From Georgenia sp. EYE_87 (GTDB taxonomy: Bacteria; Actinomycetota; Actinomycetes; Actinomycetales; Actinomycetaceae): a stretch of 64,000 nucleotides of DNA. The position numbers were made by a program, and so were the translations under genes. The notes beneath the pieces were generated by a model. The model was not told the DNA's origin, searched no databases, and was given only the letters and a program-made list of their open reading frames with translations. The stretch lies in NCBI RefSeq assembly GCF_023148685.1, contig NZ_JAHXNL010000003.1, positions 412,379 to 476,378 on the forward strand, read 5' to 3'. This document shows positions 1 through 7,328 of this stretch, one piece after another. The first letter of the stretch is position 1; every line of letters begins with the position of its first letter.

Positions 1-515
1 GGGAAGCTGGCGTTCGTCGGCAGGTCGACGACTGGCAGCAGCACCTCCGGTCGCGTACGCCCGACGAGCGCCTTGGTGAGCGGCACCAGCACGAGGAGAC
101 CAAGCCCGGTGACCGCGACGTAGGCGGCGAGCCGGCGCTGGTCGCGGATGAGGAGCCACAGCACGGCCAGCGCCATGACCAGGCCCGCCGTGGCGCCACC
201 GCCTGCCTCGGAGGCGATCTCCAGCACTCGTACCACCAGCGGGTGAGGCGAGACAAGATCGTTCAGGCCCTGGGCGACCGCGACGTCGAGCTCTTCCAGC
301 GGCGGCCAACGCTGTTCGACCAGGGCGAGCAGGGTCAGGAAGGGCAGCGCCCCCAGGGTCACCGCGAGCAGGCCCAGCAGGCTCAGCCCTCCGAACCGAC
401 CGGCTCCCTCCAGCTGCTGCTCGTCCCCACCATGACCTCTCCAGACCGCCTTCGTGCCGCGAGCATCGCTGCGGCGAGGTCTGGGTGGCTCGGACGGGCG
501 CTCTGCACGGTTCAT
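1..515 (-). CDS. PAP2-family phosphatase (N-terminal part)
   Basis: Partial gene whose 3' end lies beyond the left edge; 171 residues are visible. Members of the PAP2 superfamily are membrane phosphatases acting on lipid phosphates or pyrophosphates such as undecaprenyl pyrophosphate. A hydrophobic segment lies at about residues 45-65, two more follow at about 105-145, and the first PAP2 signature, KALVGRTRPE, ends the visible part. It is followed by TNASFP, the usual lead-in to the PSGH motif, which is cut off. The ATG at 515 is preceded on the minus strand by GGGAGCTGATCAC, a weak ribosome site. It lies 19 nt downstream of the metallophosphoesterase gene and is the last visible gene of a leftward operon. 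The family call is firm; the substrate is unknown. Confidence 0.82.
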   Translation of the reverse strand, partial: MNRAERPSEPPRPRRSDARGTKAVWRGHGGDEQQLEGAGRFGGLSLLGLLAVTLGALPFLTLLALVEQRWPPLEELDVAVAQGLNDLVSPHPLVVRVLEIASEAGGGATAGLVMALAVLWLLIRDQRRLAAYVAVTGLGLLVLVPLTKALVGRTRPEVLLPVVDLPTNASF

Positions 516-534
516 GTGATCAGCTCCCATGCCT

Positions 535-1428
535 TCAGTCGCTTGCCATGAGCTCGAAGAACACGACCTGGGGGGCGGCGCCGATCCGCACCGGGACCAC
601 ACTGAACCCGATCCCGCACGTCACGAACAGGTCGTTCCCGCGCGCGCCGTAGTCGGTCGGGGCGAAACCGTCGGCGACGATCTTCTCCTCAGCGGTCAGT
701 CCGAGGTAGGACCACTGCGGCATGCCGGGCACCGCTACCTGTCCGCAGTGGGTGTGCCCGGCCACGGCCAGCGGAGCCGAACCCTCCGGCAGCTGGGGGA
801 ACGCAGTCGGGTTGTGCATCATGACAACCCGGGCTCCCTCCGGAGGCAGGGCGGAGAGCGCCTCCCCCGTGTCGGCGAGACGGGGCCGGGTCGGGGCAAT
901 GCCGACGACGTACAGCTGCTCGCCGCTCGTCGGGTCTGGCGCCGGGATCCGGGCCACCCCGTTGTGCAGCACCGTCACCCCGGCCTCCTCCAGGGCATCG
1001 GTGAGGGCGTCGGCGCCGCCGACTGCGTAGTCGTGGTTGCCCAGGACCGCGAAGGTGGGGATCCCGGCCTCCACCAGCGGCTCCAGCAGCCTCACCGCGG
1101 TGTCCGCCTGCTCGGCAACGTCGGGGCTGGCGCTGTAGAGAAAGTCCCCGGCGACCAGAGCCGCTGCGGGGCGCTCGTCCACCACCCGATCTACCACCCG
1201 CTCGACCATGGCCGTGTTGGCCCACCACATGCCCACCTGCAGGTCGGAGAACACGGCGATCTCGGCACCTTGCCACTGCCGCCCGAGCCGCGGCAGCTCC
1301 GCCCGGTAGCGGCGCTCGTCCAGGATCAGCCGCGGCTCGAGCACCGAGCCGTAGACCAGGACTGCCATGACGACCGCCGTGGCCGCGGCAGCCACCCGGA
1401 CCAGGGTGCGCCTGCTCCTCGAGGTCAT
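535..1428 (-). CDS. Membrane-anchored metallophosphoesterase (YkuE-like)
   Basis: A 297-residue calcineurin-like phosphoesterase. One hydrophobic segment close to the N-terminus should anchor it with the catalytic domain outside the cytoplasm. Metal-binding motifs appear in order: FSDLQVG (Gln replaces the usual His of DxH), GDFLY, GNHDY, MMHNP and GHTHCGQ. YkuE-type relatives act on phospholipid head groups or cell-wall phosphates, which fits the PAP2 gene directly downstream. I chose the ATG at 1428 because GAGAGG lies just upstream and the hydrophobic segment then sits correctly; an in-frame ATG at 1491 would add 21 charged residues. The DxH-to-DxQ change is seen in parts of the family and need not abolish activity. 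Confidence 0.85.
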   Translation of the reverse strand: MTSRSRRTLVRVAAAATAVVMAVLVYGSVLEPRLILDERRYRAELPRLGRQWQGAEIAVFSDLQVGMWWANTAMVERVVDRVVDERPAAALVAGDFLYSASPDVAEQADTAVRLLEPLVEAGIPTFAVLGNHDYAVGGADALTDALEEAGVTVLHNGVARIPAPDPTSGEQLYVVGIAPTRPRLADTGEALSALPPEGARVVMMHNPTAFPQLPEGSAPLAVAGHTHCGQVAVPGMPQWSYLGLTAEEKIVADGFAPTDYGARGNDLFVTCGIGFSVVPVRIGAAPQVVFFELMASD

Positions 1429-1520
1429 CTCGACTGCCTCTCGTCCTAGCCGTGGTCGGTGCTGGACCCAGGATGGTTCGATCGCGCGCATCCGCTACCG
1501 GCCGGTGGGGCTGTCGTCCC

Positions 1521-2288
1521 TCACTGGTTGGGTTCGAGCACCGGCTCCGCCGCGGTGACGTTCTCCGCGACGAGCACGAGATCGCCGGCGTAGGCGTCGT
1601 ACAACGCATCGTCGAGATCGGTGCCGAACTCCTCCTCGAGCTCGGCGATGTCGAGCTGGCGGACCGTGCCGGTGACCTGAACGTAGTCACCGCGGCTGAC
1701 CTCTGCCTGCTGTGCGTCCAGGACCACCACCGTCCAGCCGGCACCGGCCAGCTGGAACGCCACCGTGCTGACCAGTGCGGACACCTCTCCGGCGATCGTC
1801 AGGCTCTCCCCCGCGAGTGTTGAGACCTGGTCCGCGACGATGACGACCTCACCTTCGAACTCCTCGTAGAGCTCGTCGTCGTAGTCGACCCCGAACTCCT
1901 CCTCGAAGGCCGCGAGGTCGAACTCTCGGACGGTGCCCGTCACCTGGACCACGGTGTCGTCCTCGACAAGGCCTTCGTTGACGTCGGTTCCTAGGTCGTC
2001 GAAGCTGCCCGACTGGCTCAGCACGAGCGCGGAGTCGCCGCCGAGGTCGTCTCCGCCGACCCGGAAGGCGCCTTCGTCGACGACCTCGTCGACCTCCCCG
2101 CTGACCGTCACATTCTGGCCGAGAAGCTGTGCGCCTTCGCCCTCCTCGGGCTCGGCCTCCGCGACGTCCTCGACATCGGTACCCTGCTCGGGCCCGGCGC
2201 TGTCGTTCGAGCATCCAGCCACCAGTGCGACGACCGTGGCTAGAGCGAGCGGAGCTGCGACGCTCCTGTTGTTGCGGATCCTGGACAT
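1521..2288 (-). CDS. Lipoprotein with two tandem acidic OB-like repeats
   Basis: A 255-residue secreted lipoprotein: a basic start (MSRIRNNR), hydrophobic core and lipobox VAGC, then an acidic linker. The mature part is an internal duplication. The first copy contains VQVTGTVREFDLAAFEEEFG and ends EGEVVIVADQV; the second contains VQVTGTVRQLDIAELEEEFG and ends AGDLVLVAENV. The VTVSGEV / VQVTGTV strands look like small beta-barrel (OB-type) domains as found in periplasmic stress lipoproteins, but the family is not certain. The start at 2288 was preferred over an in-frame ATG at 2351 because it begins directly with the signal peptide. It belongs to the leftward operon with the other envelope genes. 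Function unknown. Confidence 0.75.
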   Translation of the reverse strand: MSRIRNNRSVAAPLALATVVALVAGCSNDSAGPEQGTDVEDVAEAEPEEGEGAQLLGQNVTVSGEVDEVVDEGAFRVGGDDLGGDSALVLSQSGSFDDLGTDVNEGLVEDDTVVQVTGTVREFDLAAFEEEFGVDYDDELYEEFEGEVVIVADQVSTLAGESLTIAGEVSALVSTVAFQLAGAGWTVVVLDAQQAEVSRGDYVQVTGTVRQLDIAELEEEFGTDLDDALYDAYAGDLVLVAENVTAAEPVLEPNQ

Positions 2289-2350
2289 GATGTTTGTCTC
2301 CTCAGGTCTGGCAATGAACGGGTCGGTTTGTCCGCCCTGGTCCGGTCGCA

Positions 2351-2827
2351 TCAGTGACGATCGAGGTACCGGTCGTAGGGGGGGAGCGTGCCGTCGAGCA
2401 CGGGGATGTAGACGGTGTAGGCACCGCTCTGCTCGGAGAGGATCACCGAGGTGAGGGTGGCGCCGGGAGGTTCGTCGACACGGGGGATGACGACCTGGCT
2501 GTCGGTGAAGTTCACGAGGCCGTTGGCGGGCACGTCCACGGGGACGGCGTACCCGTCCGACCCCAGGACCACGGTGACCACGACGGGCTGCTCGGAGTTG
2601 TTGTCGATGGCGCCGAGCAGGTGGCCCGGTAGCCCCTCACCCTCGGTGAGGATCATGAGGTTCTCGGCCGTGACGTCTTCTGTCAGGTCGATCCGGATGC
2701 CGTCGCCGGGGGCGTACTCCTCCATCGTGGTGATCGGGTTGAGGAAGGAGCACCCGCCGAGCAGCAGCGCGGTGCAGAGGGCACCGGTGAAGGTGCTCCT
2801 GACCCTGCGTTCGCCATGGTGGCTCAT
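2351..2827 (-). CDS. Small lipoprotein of unknown function
   Basis: A 158-residue predicted lipoprotein. After a polar start (MSHHGERRVR) comes a hydrophobic stretch with the lipobox LLGGC, then a beta-rich domain. The mature sequence resembles extracytoplasmic Ig-like actinobacterial lipoproteins (for example VVTVVLGSDGY, VDVPANGLVNF), but I cannot name a family. The start codon at 2827 overlaps the stop of the upstream 72-residue protein by ATGA, so the two are probably translationally coupled. Its stop lies 62 nt before the duplicated lipoprotein gene in the same leftward operon. Confidence 0.72.
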   Translation of the reverse strand: MSHHGERRVRSTFTGALCTALLLGGCSFLNPITTMEEYAPGDGIRIDLTEDVTAENLMILTEGEGLPGHLLGAIDNNSEQPVVVTVVLGSDGYAVPVDVPANGLVNFTDSQVVIPRVDEPPGATLTSVILSEQSGAYTVYIPVLDGTLPPYDRYLDRH

Positions 2828-3042
2828 CGCATCTTCTCCTGCAGTGTCGTCGGTTTCCGCGGCCAGTCCAGCCAGATCGTGTTCACCGCAGCGAAGATCC
2901 CGGTGCCCAGCACCACGGCGGTGATCACCGCGGCCCGGTGCAACAGCCGCGGCGCCCGTGCTGGGGCTGCCGGTCGGCGCCATCCGCGCATCGCGCTCAT
3001 GGGGTGCCGTGCAGCTTGGACCCGCCGGGGTGGACGGGACAT
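2824..3042 (-). CDS. Small single-pass membrane protein
   Basis: A 72-residue basic protein with one transmembrane helix at about residues 37-56 (AVITAVVLGTGIFAAVNTIW), followed by a short charged tail. Its stop overlaps the start of the following lipoprotein gene by ATGA, a strong sign that both are translated together. It begins 2 nt after the stop of a 22-codon reading frame. An internal ATG at 3000 could be the true start and would remove 14 Arg/Pro-rich residues. It may be a membrane partner of the lipoprotein; no known family recognised. Confidence 0.6.
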   Translation of the reverse strand: MSRPPRRVQAARHPMSAMRGWRRPAAPARAPRLLHRAAVITAVVLGTGIFAAVNTIWLDWPRKPTTLQEKMR

Positions 3043-3044
3043 GG

Positions 3045-3113
3045 CTACTGGTCCGAGGCGACCGAGATGCCGGCCATGGCGAGACGTCCGGACGTGCGGT
3101 GCCTGAGTCTCAT
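3045..3113 (-). CDS. Possible 22-residue leader peptide
   Basis: A 22-codon reading frame (MRLRHRTSGRLAMAGISVAS plus two residues) at the head of the leftward operon. It has the best ribosome-binding site of the region, AAGGAGGAAGTC just before its ATG, and its TAG is followed after 2 nt by the ATG of the 72-residue membrane protein. This suggests a leader peptide or translation-coupling device. It could instead be the N-terminus of the next gene separated by a frameshift. Only the signals and spacing support it. Confidence 0.35.
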   Translation of the reverse strand: MRLRHRTSGRLAMAGISVASDQ

Positions 3114-3422
3114 GACTTCCTCCTTGTCCGGAACCGAACCCCGGTCCCGGGTCGGCGGCCTATCGGCCTCCACCACCGTGCGCACGCTTCGGGTGCGTTC
3201 GCGAGGACGGAGTGCCCGCGAACGCCGAACGCCCTCGGAACGCGTTCCCGGCGTCACCTTCATGACGGCGAGATGGCGGTTCCGTAACATCCGGCCGCGC
3301 TCGCCCGGAGGCCCCGCACGATCTGGCTCAGCCGGGCCCGTGTCGTCCGCACCGCTTCCCCTCGGGCCGGGAGACAGCGCGAGCGGTGGCGTGGTTGCCT
3401 TGCCGAGGCGGAGACTGCGGGG
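3114..3422. promoter_or_regulatory. Divergent promoter region with two palindromes
   Basis: This 309-nt stretch separates the leftward envelope operon from the rightward two-component operon and holds no convincing gene. It contains an inverted repeat with 9-nt perfect arms, GCGTTCGCG (3195-3203) and CGCGAACGC (3217-3225), and shortly after it the perfect palindrome GGAACGCGTTCC (3237-3248). Such elements between divergent operons are typical regulator sites. The adjacent response regulator is an obvious candidate, but its family usually prefers direct repeats. Confidence 0.45.
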
Positions 3423-4100
3423 ATGCGGCGAACGGTGCTGATCATCGAGGACGACGCGGGCATACGTCGTGTGGTCAACCTCGCCCTGGCCGCCGAGGGC
3501 ATGGAGGTCCACGAGGCAACTACGGGTGAGGACGGCTTGGCGCTGCTTGCCAGACGGACCTTTGACGTCGTTCTGCTCGACCTCATGCTGCCGGGCCGGG
3601 ACGGTTTCGAGATCTGCCGGGAGATCCGGCGGACCAGCGAGGCGCCGGTCATCATGGTCACCGCCCGGTCGGACAGCCACGACGTCGTGGCAGGGCTCGA
3701 GGCTGGCGCGGACGACTACGTCTCCAAGCCCTTCGTCGCCAAGGAGCTGTCGGCCCGGATCCGTGCGCTGCTCCGCCGATCGGCAGAGTCCTCCACGCAG
3801 GGGAACGTGAGTGTCGAGGACGTGGAGATCGCCCCGCGCAACGGCCTGGTCCTGAAGGCGGGGGTTCCGGTGGCGCTGACCAAGACAGAGTTCCGGCTGT
3901 TGGGTGAGCTGGCAGCCACGCCGGGCCGGGTCCTGAGCCGTGAGGAGCTCCTCGAGCGGGTCTGGGGGTACGGCTACTTCGGGGACGTCCGCCTGGTGGA
4001 CGTCCATATCGGCCGCCTGCGCAAGAAGGTCGAGGCAGACCCGACGAACCCACGGATCGTGGTCACGGTCCGGGGAATGGGATATCGGTTGGGGACATGA
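3423..4100 (+). CDS. OmpR/PhoB-family response regulator
   Basis: A 225-residue two-component regulator. The receiver domain (about 1-120) shows the acidic pair D10/D11 in LIIEDD, the phosphoacceptor D53 in LLDLMLPG, and K102 in VSKPF. The winged-helix output domain (about 130-225) ends with the usual VDVHIGRLRKKVE and VRGMGYRL motifs. The kinase start overlaps the stop of this gene by ATGA, so this is its partner. The order regulator-kinase-lipoprotein recalls MtrA-MtrB-LpqB and the Cse system, but the lipoprotein is short. An envelope-stress role is inferred from the neighbours on both sides. Confidence 0.92.
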   Translation: MRRTVLIIEDDAGIRRVVNLALAAEGMEVHEATTGEDGLALLARRTFDVVLLDLMLPGRDGFEICREIRRTSEAPVIMVTARSDSHDVVAGLEAGADDYVSKPFVAKELSARIRALLRRSAESSTQGNVSVEDVEIAPRNGLVLKAGVPVALTKTEFRLLGELAATPGRVLSREELLERVWGYGYFGDVRLVDVHIGRLRKKVEADPTNPRIVVTVRGMGYRLGT

Positions 4101-5545
4101 CGGGCCACCCCCACGGCGAGGACAAGACGTCACGGAGCGGTGCCGGACCGCGCGGGTCGGACCCACACCGCACTCTTCGTCACGCCCGCTGGCGCAGCCT
4201 GCGCGGCAGGGCCACGGTCGCCTTCGCGGCGCTCACGCTGGTGCTCTCCGCCGCGATGGCGCTGAGCGTCTGGCTCACCGTGTCGCAGTTCCTGTTCGTC
4301 CAGCGCGAGCGGTCCACGGTGGCGCAGGTGACGGCCAACGCTGACCAGGTGCAGCGGTCAATGTGGACCCAGGGGCTGAGCACGCCCGAGATGCTCTCGC
4401 AGGTCAGCCGTGAGCTCGGCTCGACGTCCCTGCTGGTCGACGGCCAGGAGTGGTTCACCACCTCCTTGCGGATCGGTCGGGACGACCTCCCCGCCGCTTT
4501 CCGCGAGATGGTGATCGACGGGCAGGCATCCCGCCAACGCATCGTGGTCGACGGTCGCACGATGATGGCGGTCGGGGTGCCGTTGGCGGGCCTGGGAGAG
4601 GCGTACTTCGAGGTCTTTCCTCTCGACGAGCTCGACAAGGCACTGCGGGTCCTCAGCAGCATGCTGCTCACCGGGGTCACGATCGTGCCGCCGGCTTCCC
4701 TCGCCCTGGGCTGGTGGGTCACCAAACCGGCACTGCGGCCGCTGACCCACGTGGCGGACGCTGCTGCGGCCGTCGCCGCCGGAAACCTCGACGTCCGGAT
4801 CGACCCCGGGCACGATCCCGAGCTGCTGCCGATCGCCACCTCCTTCAACGCCACTGCTGCGTCGCTCCAACGCCGCGTCCAGGCCGATGCCCGCTTCGCC
4901 GCCGACGTCAGCCACGAACTGCGCAGCCCGCTGACGACGATGGTCAGCGCCATCGCCCTGGTCGAGGACTACCGGCATCGCCTTCCCGAAGGGGGCCGCG
5001 AGGCGCTCGACATCCTCACGTCCGAGGTAGAGAGGTTCGCCCGACTGGTGCAGAACCTGCTGGAGATATCCCGGACCGACGCCATCGGCGGCACCGACCT
5101 GGTCCTTACCCCGGTCCGGCTCGCCGAGTTCGTCCGGCGGACCTTGGAACCGCGGCATCAGGAACAGCTCCGTATCGAGGACGGTGCCGCCTCCCTGGAC
5201 GTCCTGGTCGACAAACGGCGCCTGGAACAGGTCATCACCAACCTCGTCGACAACGCGGAGAAGCACGGTGGGGGCCTCACCTGCGTGACCCTCCGACGCG
5301 GCGACACCGTGGCGACGGTCATCGTCGACGACGCCGGCCCCGGGATACCCGCCGCCGACAGGGCTCACATCTTCGAACCCTTCGCGCGCGGCCCCGGCAA
5401 CGAGCGGGCAAGCAGTGACGGGGCGGGTCTGGGCCTGGCACTGGTGAGTCGGCACGCCCGTCTCCTCGGTGGAGCGGTCCACGTCGAGGACGGTCCACGA
5501 GGCGGAGCCCGGTTCGTGCTGTCCCTCCCCCTGGAGGCGGAATGA
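4097..5545 (+). CDS. Sensor histidine kinase (HAMP-HisKA-HATPase)
   Basis: A 482-residue membrane sensor kinase. The first transmembrane helix is at about 40-66 and the second at about 185-207, framing an extracytoplasmic sensor domain of roughly 120 residues. A HAMP linker follows to about 260. The dimerisation/phosphoacceptor domain has H273 in DVSHELRSPLT. The ATP-binding domain shows the N box NLVDNAEKHG (N386), the G1 box DDAGPGIP and the G2 box GAGLGLALV. It overlaps the regulator upstream and the lipoprotein downstream by 4 nt each, so all three are probably one transcript. The signal sensed is unknown. Confidence 0.93.
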   Translation: MTGHPHGEDKTSRSGAGPRGSDPHRTLRHARWRSLRGRATVAFAALTLVLSAAMALSVWLTVSQFLFVQRERSTVAQVTANADQVQRSMWTQGLSTPEMLSQVSRELGSTSLLVDGQEWFTTSLRIGRDDLPAAFREMVIDGQASRQRIVVDGRTMMAVGVPLAGLGEAYFEVFPLDELDKALRVLSSMLLTGVTIVPPASLALGWWVTKPALRPLTHVADAAAAVAAGNLDVRIDPGHDPELLPIATSFNATAASLQRRVQADARFAADVSHELRSPLTTMVSAIALVEDYRHRLPEGGREALDILTSEVERFARLVQNLLEISRTDAIGGTDLVLTPVRLAEFVRRTLEPRHQEQLRIEDGAASLDVLVDKRRLEQVITNLVDNAEKHGGGLTCVTLRRGDTVATVIVDDAGPGIPAADRAHIFEPFARGPGNERASSDGAGLGLALVSRHARLLGGAVHVEDGPRGGARFVLSLPLEAE

Positions 5546-6150
5546 AACGGCTCATCACAGCGCTGCTCAGCCTCGCGGTGATCCTGCTGCCCGGCTGCGG
5601 CGTCCGCCCCGAGCAGGAACCGACCGCAATCGAGATCACCGCGGCCACGCCTTCCTCCCAGCCAACGCCCGACGACGGCCCCCTCACCGTCACCGTCTAC
5701 TACATCCGCAACGAGCGCCTCGAACCGGTCGAACGGTCCGTCGCCCGAGCCTCCGCCGCAACGGTCCTCTCCCTCCTCACGGCAGGGCCCACCCGTCGAG
5801 AGGTCACCACCGGCCTGCGCACCGCCCTCACCCTCCAACCGCTCACACTGACCACCGACGAGAAGACACCCGGCACCGGGGACGTCACTGTGACGCCGGA
5901 CTTCACCAGCATCTCAGGGCAGAACCAGCTCCTCGCCGTCGCCCAGCTCGTCTGGACGGTCACCGAGCTGCCCGGCATCGACCGCGTCCGCCTGTCCTCG
6001 AACGGCAAACCTCTGGAGCTCCCTACCGATCGGGGCCTGTCCCGGATACCGGTGGGGCGGGACGACTACATGTCCGTCGCGCCAGGCTCGCCACCTGAGC
6101 CACCAGAGTCCTCGACCGTAGCCACCGCGTCGGCCGCAGGGCCCGGCTGA
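5542..6150 (+). CDS. GerMN-domain lipoprotein, third gene of two-component operon
   Basis: A 202-residue lipoprotein: signal MKRLITALLSLAVILLPGC with its lipobox ending at C19, a Thr/Pro-rich linker, then a GerMN domain. Typical GerMN features are VTVYYIRNERLEPV near residues 49-62, LLTAGPTRREVTTGLRTAL, and the C-terminal block QLLAVAQLVWTVTELPGID with VRLSSNGKPLELP. LpqB, the MtrB-associated lipoprotein, carries the same domain in a much larger protein. The start overlaps the kinase stop (ATGA). It probably modulates the sensor kinase from outside the membrane, by analogy with LpqB; this is inference. Confidence 0.85.
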   Translation: MKRLITALLSLAVILLPGCGVRPEQEPTAIEITAATPSSQPTPDDGPLTVTVYYIRNERLEPVERSVARASAATVLSLLTAGPTRREVTTGLRTALTLQPLTLTTDEKTPGTGDVTVTPDFTSISGQNQLLAVAQLVWTVTELPGIDRVRLSSNGKPLELPTDRGLSRIPVGRDDYMSVAPGSPPEPPESSTVATASAAGPG

Positions 6151-6230
6151 GCTGCCCATCACTTGCCGGGCCGGTCCGCACCCATGCCGCCGGGGGCTGT
6201 CATGAGACCACCCCGCCCCTCGTCACCGCC

Positions 6231-6257
6231 GTGACACCAGTGTGACGATCCGGTGAA
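6231..6257 (+). promoter_or_regulatory. Three direct GTGA repeats at 11-bp spacing
   Basis: GTGAC at 6231, GTGAC at 6242 and GTGAA at 6253 are spaced by exactly 11 bp, one helical turn. They lie about 110 bp upstream of the PRC-barrel gene and just downstream of the two-component operon. Direct repeats at 10-11 bp are the usual site architecture for OmpR/PhoB regulators, so this is a candidate binding site for the response regulator encoded at 3423-4100. Confidence 0.4.
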
Positions 6258-6366
6258 GTCCGTGGCCTCATCCCTAGTCCGGGATGCCTAGGGACGCGGC
6301 GAGGGGTGACGCTGGTCGGGCGACCACAGGCAGGCCCGGTTCCGGGCCCGACCACGAAGGAGCACC

Positions 6367-6783
6367 ATGAGTGAGACACGCCCCGGGGCCAACCTGGTCC
6401 CGGTCACCGAGACCGACCGCACCATCGCCGATCCAGACCTCGACGTCCGTGGCCGCGACGTCGTCACCAGCGACGGCGAGAAGGTCGGCAGCGTCGACGA
6501 TATTCTGATCGACGACGAGGAGTTGCGCGTACGGTTCCTCCGGGTCAGCTCCGGTGGGTTTCTCGGCATCGGCAAGGACCACTTTCTCGTACCCGTCGAC
6601 GTCATCACCGGCATCGAGCCCGAACGCGTGCGCGTCGATCGCGACCGCGCACGACTGAGCGACGTACCGGCCTACGACCCCGAGCTGGTTCGGGAGGGCG
6701 ACTACTACCAGAACCTCTACGGCTGGTGGGGAGCACCACCGTACTGGGGCGCGGGCTACACATACCCGTACCCCTACTACTAG
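6367..6783 (+). CDS. PRC-barrel domain protein with Tyr-rich tail
   Basis: A 138-residue cytoplasmic protein. The PRC-barrel domain spans about residues 24-95, with the characteristic GRDVVTSDGEKVGSVDDILID and FLRVSSGGFLGIGKDHFLVP strands and turns. The last about 25 residues are rich in Tyr, Trp, Gly and Pro (YWGAGYTYPYPYY). Such proteins are common in actinomycetes and often stress-linked; their binding partners are unknown. The ribosome site GAAGGAG lies 5 nt before the ATG. The 11-bp GTGA repeats upstream suggest control by the neighbouring two-component system. Confidence 0.82.
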   Translation: MSETRPGANLVPVTETDRTIADPDLDVRGRDVVTSDGEKVGSVDDILIDDEELRVRFLRVSSGGFLGIGKDHFLVPVDVITGIEPERVRVDRDRARLSDVPAYDPELVREGDYYQNLYGWWGAPPYWGAGYTYPYPYY

Positions 6784-6996
6784 ACAGCCCAGGCCTCCAG
6801 GTGACGTCCTGGTCTGCTCGTCAGAATCACGCTCGGCGCCGGCATCTTGCACTGACTTCTGTGTCCGGCCGTGACCGTCACGGACCCGTTCTCCACGTCG
6901 CTGCGCGCGCCGTGCGGCGAAGCGACCGCACCACGGCTCGCCGTGCCCCTCCCAGCAAGATGCATCACCTGAGACGACCGAGATCGGGAGTCGACC

Positions 6997-7161
6997 ATGA
7001 CGATCGACTGCGACGCCCTGCGCAACCACGAGGAAGATGGCGCCGAGCCCATCGCCGCGCTCGCGGCCAGGAACGATGCCATGGCATCGGCCCAGACCGA
7101 CGCCGACGACGGCGCCGAGGCCGCGGAGGAGTTCGAGCTGCCCGGTACCGACCTCGAATGA
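6997..7161 (+). CDS. Small acidic protein (54 residues), uncertain
   Basis: A short frame encoding a strongly acidic, Ala-rich peptide (MTIDCDALRNHEEDGAEPIA at the start, EEFELPGTDLE at the end). It has a weak GGGAG ribosome site. The 213 nt before it and about 165 nt after it contain no clear gene. The acid-rich composition without Arg runs is unlike the Arg-rich shadows normal in this DNA, which is the main reason to list it. No family recognised. Confidence 0.35.
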   Translation: MTIDCDALRNHEEDGAEPIAALAARNDAMASAQTDADDGAEAAEEFELPGTDLE

Positions 7162-7328
7162 CGCTCACCGTGCGGAGCATTCCAGTCCAGGCCGACGAGC
7201 TCACCTGCTCGCGCTGGTTCAGCACCCCCGACACGCTGCGGCAATCGCCGTTCGCCGCCTCTGGTGGCCGGCCCTAGACGCGCCCGGTTATCCGCGCCTG
7301 CGCCCCGACATCCTGACACCCTGGTGCG

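Noticed and set aside
2289-2351. N-terminal extension of the duplicated lipoprotein to the ATG at 2351
   Set aside because: It would place 21 polar residues before the signal peptide; the ATG at 2288 starts directly with a lipoprotein signal.
7158-7277. A 39-codon frame overlapping the end of the small acidic frame by ATGA
   Set aside because: No recognisable sequence and no independent ribosome site; overlap alone is too weak.
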